Source: Beijerinckiaceae bacterium RH AL1 | Lineage (GTDB): Bacteria > Pseudomonadota > Alphaproteobacteria > Rhizobiales > Beijerinckiaceae | Assembly (NCBI GenBank): GCA_901457705.2 | Contig: LR590083.2 | Coordinates: 2,480,597 to 2,544,596, forward strand | DNA length: 64,000 bases | Direction: 5' to 3' | In this document: positions 61,572-64,000 of the stretch, one piece after another | Position numbering within the stretch: position 1 is the first letter of the stretch | How the letters are laid out: every line of letters starts with the position of its first letter | Notes under the pieces: model-generated | What the model was told of the DNA's origin: nothing | Database searches by the model: none | Seen by the model: only the letters and a program-made list of their open reading frames with translations | Translations under genes and position numbers: made by a program

Positions 61572-61632
61572 GTGTCGTCCCCCTGATACGCCGAAGTCTG
61601 CCGGCCCCGGCGCGCATCCCCCGATGCGTGCC

Positions 61633-61651
61633 GATAATCAAAATGATTATC
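61633..61651 (-). promoter_or_regulatory. Fur-box-like palindrome upstream of the OprB-like porin
   Basis: GATAATC-AAAAT-GATTATC is a perfect 7-bp inverted repeat of 19 bp, close to the Fur consensus GATAATGATAATCATTATC. It lies 62-80 bp before the porin start in an AT-rich island. Which metalloregulator of the Fur family (Fur/Mur/Zur) binds cannot be decided by eye. Confidence 0.55.
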
Positions 61652-61788
61652 ATCGCCGTATTTCGGACGTCCAGGGTCGAAAGCCCTGTGCTAAATACAT
61701 CGAGCCATGTTTCAGGCGCTGCTTCATAAATGCAACAATTACAGGGACTAAGCTAATCTTGGACGAGGCGGGCATTCGAAGGCGGAAG

Positions 61789-61807
61789 AATAGTCAGATA
61801 GACTATT
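61789..61807 (+). promoter_or_regulatory. Palindrome upstream of the LuxR-type regulator
   Basis: AATAGTC-AGATA-GACTATT is a perfect 7-bp inverted repeat with a 5-bp spacer, 64-82 bp before the regulator start. A dimeric helix-turn-helix protein, possibly the regulator itself, is the likely binder. No family assignment is possible. Confidence 0.4.
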
Positions 61808-61870
61808 TACTGCGCAGGGTGTGGTGAGAATTTGTGCGCACAGGGTCCTAGGCCGAGGGATGAGCTGCCC

Positions 61871-62557
61871 GTGAAAGTGGTCATCGGAGATCCCTCGTGG
61901 CTTTGCCGGATCGGGCTGGCGCAGGCGATCGCCGCGCTGGTCGGGGCGAGCGACGTGCACGAGGCAGGCACCAGCGCCGAGCTCCATCGCGTGCTGGCCG
62001 AGCACGGCGACGCGAGCTTCGTCTTCATCGATGATTCCATCGTCGCCGAGGGCGAGGAGACGCTGCTCGGGCAGGTTCGGCAGCTCGCGCCCGATGCGGC
62101 GATCGGCGTGCTCGTCGGCGAGACCGACCGCGAGCGCGTGCTGAAGGCCATCTACTTCGGCGCCGCCGGCATCATACAGAAGGCGGCGGACGAAGAGACG
62201 GTGACCGGCACGCTGAAGGCCCTGCTCAGCGGACAGGCCGCCTTCCCGCGCAGCCTGCTGACCGAGCGGCCCGTGCCGGCGCCAGTGCGGGCTCCAACGA
62301 TCGAGCCGGGTCCGGACGAGCACGAGTTGCTGACCCCGCGCGAGCGCGAGGTCATCGCGCTTATCGGCACCGGCAAGACCGTGGCGCGCATCGCCGCCGA
62401 GCTGGAGCTGAGCCCGCACACCGTGCGTGTCCATGTCACGCGCATCATGAAGAAGCTCGATCTGCGCGACCGCTCGTCGCTGATCCACTATGCCGTGAAG
62501 CGGGGCGAAGCCCGCGGCGAGGCGGACGCGCCGCGCCCGCTGCCCTCGCTCAGCTGA
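61871..62557 (+). CDS. NarL/LuxR-type response regulator
   Basis: About 228 residues. The receiver (VKVVIGDPSWLCRIGLAQAI) has only one acidic residue at the usual acidic pair, D54/D55 in FVFIDDSIVAEG and K in IIQKAADEE, so it may be weakly or atypically phosphorylated. The C-terminal helix-turn-helix is standard: LTPREREVIALIGTGKTVARIAAELELSPHTVRVHVTRIMKKLDLRDRSSLIHYAV. No kinase gene is adjacent. The GTG at 61871 is chosen; a start at 61832 is possible. Confidence 0.85.
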   Translation: MKVVIGDPSWLCRIGLAQAIAALVGASDVHEAGTSAELHRVLAEHGDASFVFIDDSIVAEGEETLLGQVRQLAPDAAIGVLVGETDRERVLKAIYFGAAGIIQKAADEETVTGTLKALLSGQAAFPRSLLTERPVPAPVRAPTIEPGPDEHELLTPREREVIALIGTGKTVARIAAELELSPHTVRVHVTRIMKKLDLRDRSSLIHYAVKRGEARGEADAPRPLPSLS

Positions 62558-62560
62558 GTC

Positions 62561-64000
62561 TCAAAGCTTCGGCGGCTTGCGGTGGCGCGTCGCGCCCTCG
62601 TAAGCATGGCCCAGCGCGATGATGTCGGCTTCGCTCCACATCCGCCCGACGAAGGCGAGGCCGAAGGGCGACCCCGACGCGTAGGCGCCGGCCGGCACCG
62701 TGAGCACCGGCAGGCCGGCGATGTTGATCTCGCAGACCGTCGTCTCGTGGATGCCTTCGCTGCCGTGCAGCGGCGGCAGCTCGTTGCGCATCTGCGGAAA
62801 CACGAGCGCGTCGAGCCGATGCTGCGCCATCACCGCCTCGAAGATCTCGAGGTACTTTTCACGCAGCGCCAGGAAGTCGCTGAGGTCCGGCGGCACGGTC
62901 GGGTCGGCGAAACAGGCGCGGAACGGCTCGAGCGCCGACATGTAGAACAGCACGCCGCCCTTGGCGAAGCAGTCCTCGCCCTTGGTCGCCGCCGCGAACT
63001 CCGCGAAGGATTTCAGCGCGGCATCCGGCCCCATCCGCTTGAGGTAGAGCTCCATGTCGTAGGGCACGCTCTCCATGCCGCGGGCATCGAAATGGTCGAG
63101 ACCCGGCGCCGGCTGGCCGAGCGCGGCGAAGCCCGAGCCCGCGAACGGATCCTCGACGAGGATGGCGCCCGCCGCCTCGAGCTCGCCCTTCGCCCGCGCG
63201 TAGAGCGCCTCGCAGTCGTCGGAGAGCGGACGATCGCGCCAGCCCGGCCCGTAGAGGCCGAGGCGCTTTCCCTTCAAGGTCGCCGTCGCAAGCCCCGCCG
63301 TGTAGCCACCCTTGGGACGCTTGCCGATGCCGGCGACGGTCTTGGGGTCATGCGACGTGTAGCCGGCCAGCACGTCGAGGGTCAGGGCGGCGTCGCGAAC
63401 GCAGCGGGCGATCGGCCCGACGACGTCGCGGGTCGAGCCGGCGAGCGGCATGACGCCGACGTTCGGCACGAGCCCGAAGGTCGGCTTGAGGCCGACGCAG
63501 TCCTGCGCGGACGCGGGGTTCTGGATCGAGCCGCCGGTCTCCTCGGCGAGCGCCACGACGCAGAGGCTCGCCGCCACGGCCGCCGCGGAGCCCGCGCTGC
63601 TGCCGCCGGGCATGCGGTCGTGGATCGCGACGTTGATGGTCGGTCCCGCCCAGCTGTCGGAGGCGTGGGTGCCGGTCGCCGAGAGGACGGGGATGTTCGT
63701 CTTGCCGAGGATGACGCACCCAGCCGCGCGCATCCGCGCCACGACGGGCGAGTCGGTCGCCGGGATGAGGTCGACGCCGCCGGCGCGGCTCGACAGGAAA
63801 TGCCAGCCGCCGGTCGTCGGCGCGCCCGCCATGTCCATCGCGTCCTTGACCGCGACCGGCACGCCGGCGAGCGGGCCAAGCTTCTCGCCGGCGGCGCGGC
63901 GCTTGTCGATCGCCCGCGCGTCGTCGAGCGCGGCGGCGTTCATCGTGATGTAGGCGTTGTAGGTCGGATTGTAGCGCTCGATGCGCTGGAGAAACGCCGT
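62561..64000 (-). CDS. Amidase (amidase signature family), 5' partial
   Basis: The gene runs off the right edge; 479 residues are visible. The amidase signature is complete: VPVAVKDAMDMAG (catalytic Lys), PGGSSAGSAAAVAA and EETGGSIQNPAS (Ser-cisSer), GLKPTFG and PIARCVRDAALTLDVLAGY. The C-terminal INIAGLPVLTVPAGAYASGSPFGLAFVGR matches the family. It hydrolyses an amide to acid plus ammonia; the substrate is unknown. Its presence beside urease and formamidase fits nitrogen scavenging, though it is outside those operons. Confidence 0.93.
   Translation of the reverse strand, partial: TAFLQRIERYNPTYNAYITMNAAALDDARAIDKRRAAGEKLGPLAGVPVAVKDAMDMAGAPTTGGWHFLSSRAGGVDLIPATDSPVVARMRAAGCVILGKTNIPVLSATGTHASDSWAGPTINVAIHDRMPGGSSAGSAAAVAASLCVVALAEETGGSIQNPASAQDCVGLKPTFGLVPNVGVMPLAGSTRDVVGPIARCVRDAALTLDVLAGYTSHDPKTVAGIGKRPKGGYTAGLATATLKGKRLGLYGPGWRDRPLSDDCEALYARAKGELEAAGAILVEDPFAGSGFAALGQPAPGLDHFDARGMESVPYDMELYLKRMGPDAALKSFAEFAAATKGEDCFAKGGVLFYMSALEPFRACFADPTVPPDLSDFLALREKYLEIFEAVMAQHRLDALVFPQMRNELPPLHGSEGIHETTVCEINIAGLPVLTVPAGAYASGSPFGLAFVGRMWSEADIIALGHAYEGATRHRKPPKL

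Overview
The window is very GC-rich with densely packed genes. It looks like a chromosomal segment of an alphaproteobacterium of the order Hyphomicrobiales (Rhizobiales). Supporting signs are a membrane-bound ferritin gene (mbfA) behind an Irr/ICE-type operator, a ChpT phosphotransferase with a CtrA-like box, an EipA/DUF1134 envelope protein, and the NirA / Fe-S flavoreductase / nitrate reductase-flavoprotein arrangement. The genus cannot be fixed from the sequence alone. No phage, insertion sequence, CRISPR array or rRNA operon was seen; there is one tRNA gene, tRNA-Gly(GCC).

Layout. 0-6.7 kb: the end of a GntR-type regulator, two calcineurin-like phosphoesterases, an orphan BrnA antitoxin preceded by a wrecked BrnT fragment, mbfA, a NUDIX hydrolase, a GNAT acetyltransferase, a nucleoside transporter and an RlpA-like protein. 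7-12.4 kb: mobA and dnaE. The last ~200 bp of dnaE are repeated beyond an unrecognised gene, as if a small segment had integrated at the dnaE 3' end. 12.6-27.4 kb: xerD, a tandem gamma-carbonic-anhydrase-like protein, a NifU-like protein, chpT, a MerR regulator, transporters, a third phosphoesterase, a two-component system, several uncharacterised proteins and a TetR regulator. 27.5-31.1 kb: cysQ with two sulfotransferases and a GT61 glycosyltransferase. 31.2-34.7 kb: eipA, a second two-component system and a CPBP protease.

34.7-60.1 kb is devoted to nitrogen scavenging. A leftward operon nirA - Fe-S flavoreductase - nitrate reductase/CysJ fusion should reduce nitrate to ammonium. Its leader reads as a complete regulatory chain: a sigma-54 promoter, two ANTAR-type hexaloop hairpins and a terminator-like structure. 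A second leftward operon carries urtABCDE, a MetX-like hydrolase, fmdA and fmdB for urea/short-amide uptake and formamide hydrolysis. Divergent from it is a 1118-residue sensor kinase that fuses an NCS1-permease-like domain, a cysteine-rich module, a kinase core and a receiver, followed by a LuxR-type response regulator and a complete urease operon in the order ureE-F-AB-C-G-D, with gamma and beta subunits fused.

60.1-64 kb: an OprB-like porin behind a Fur-like palindrome, a LuxR-type response regulator behind another palindrome, and an amidase that runs off the end.

The observations most worth following are the nirA leader, the permease-kinase fusion, the tandem carbonic-anhydrase-like protein whose metal-binding histidines are split between its halves, and the dnaE 3'-end duplication. 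All functional calls come from motif reading only; no database search was run.
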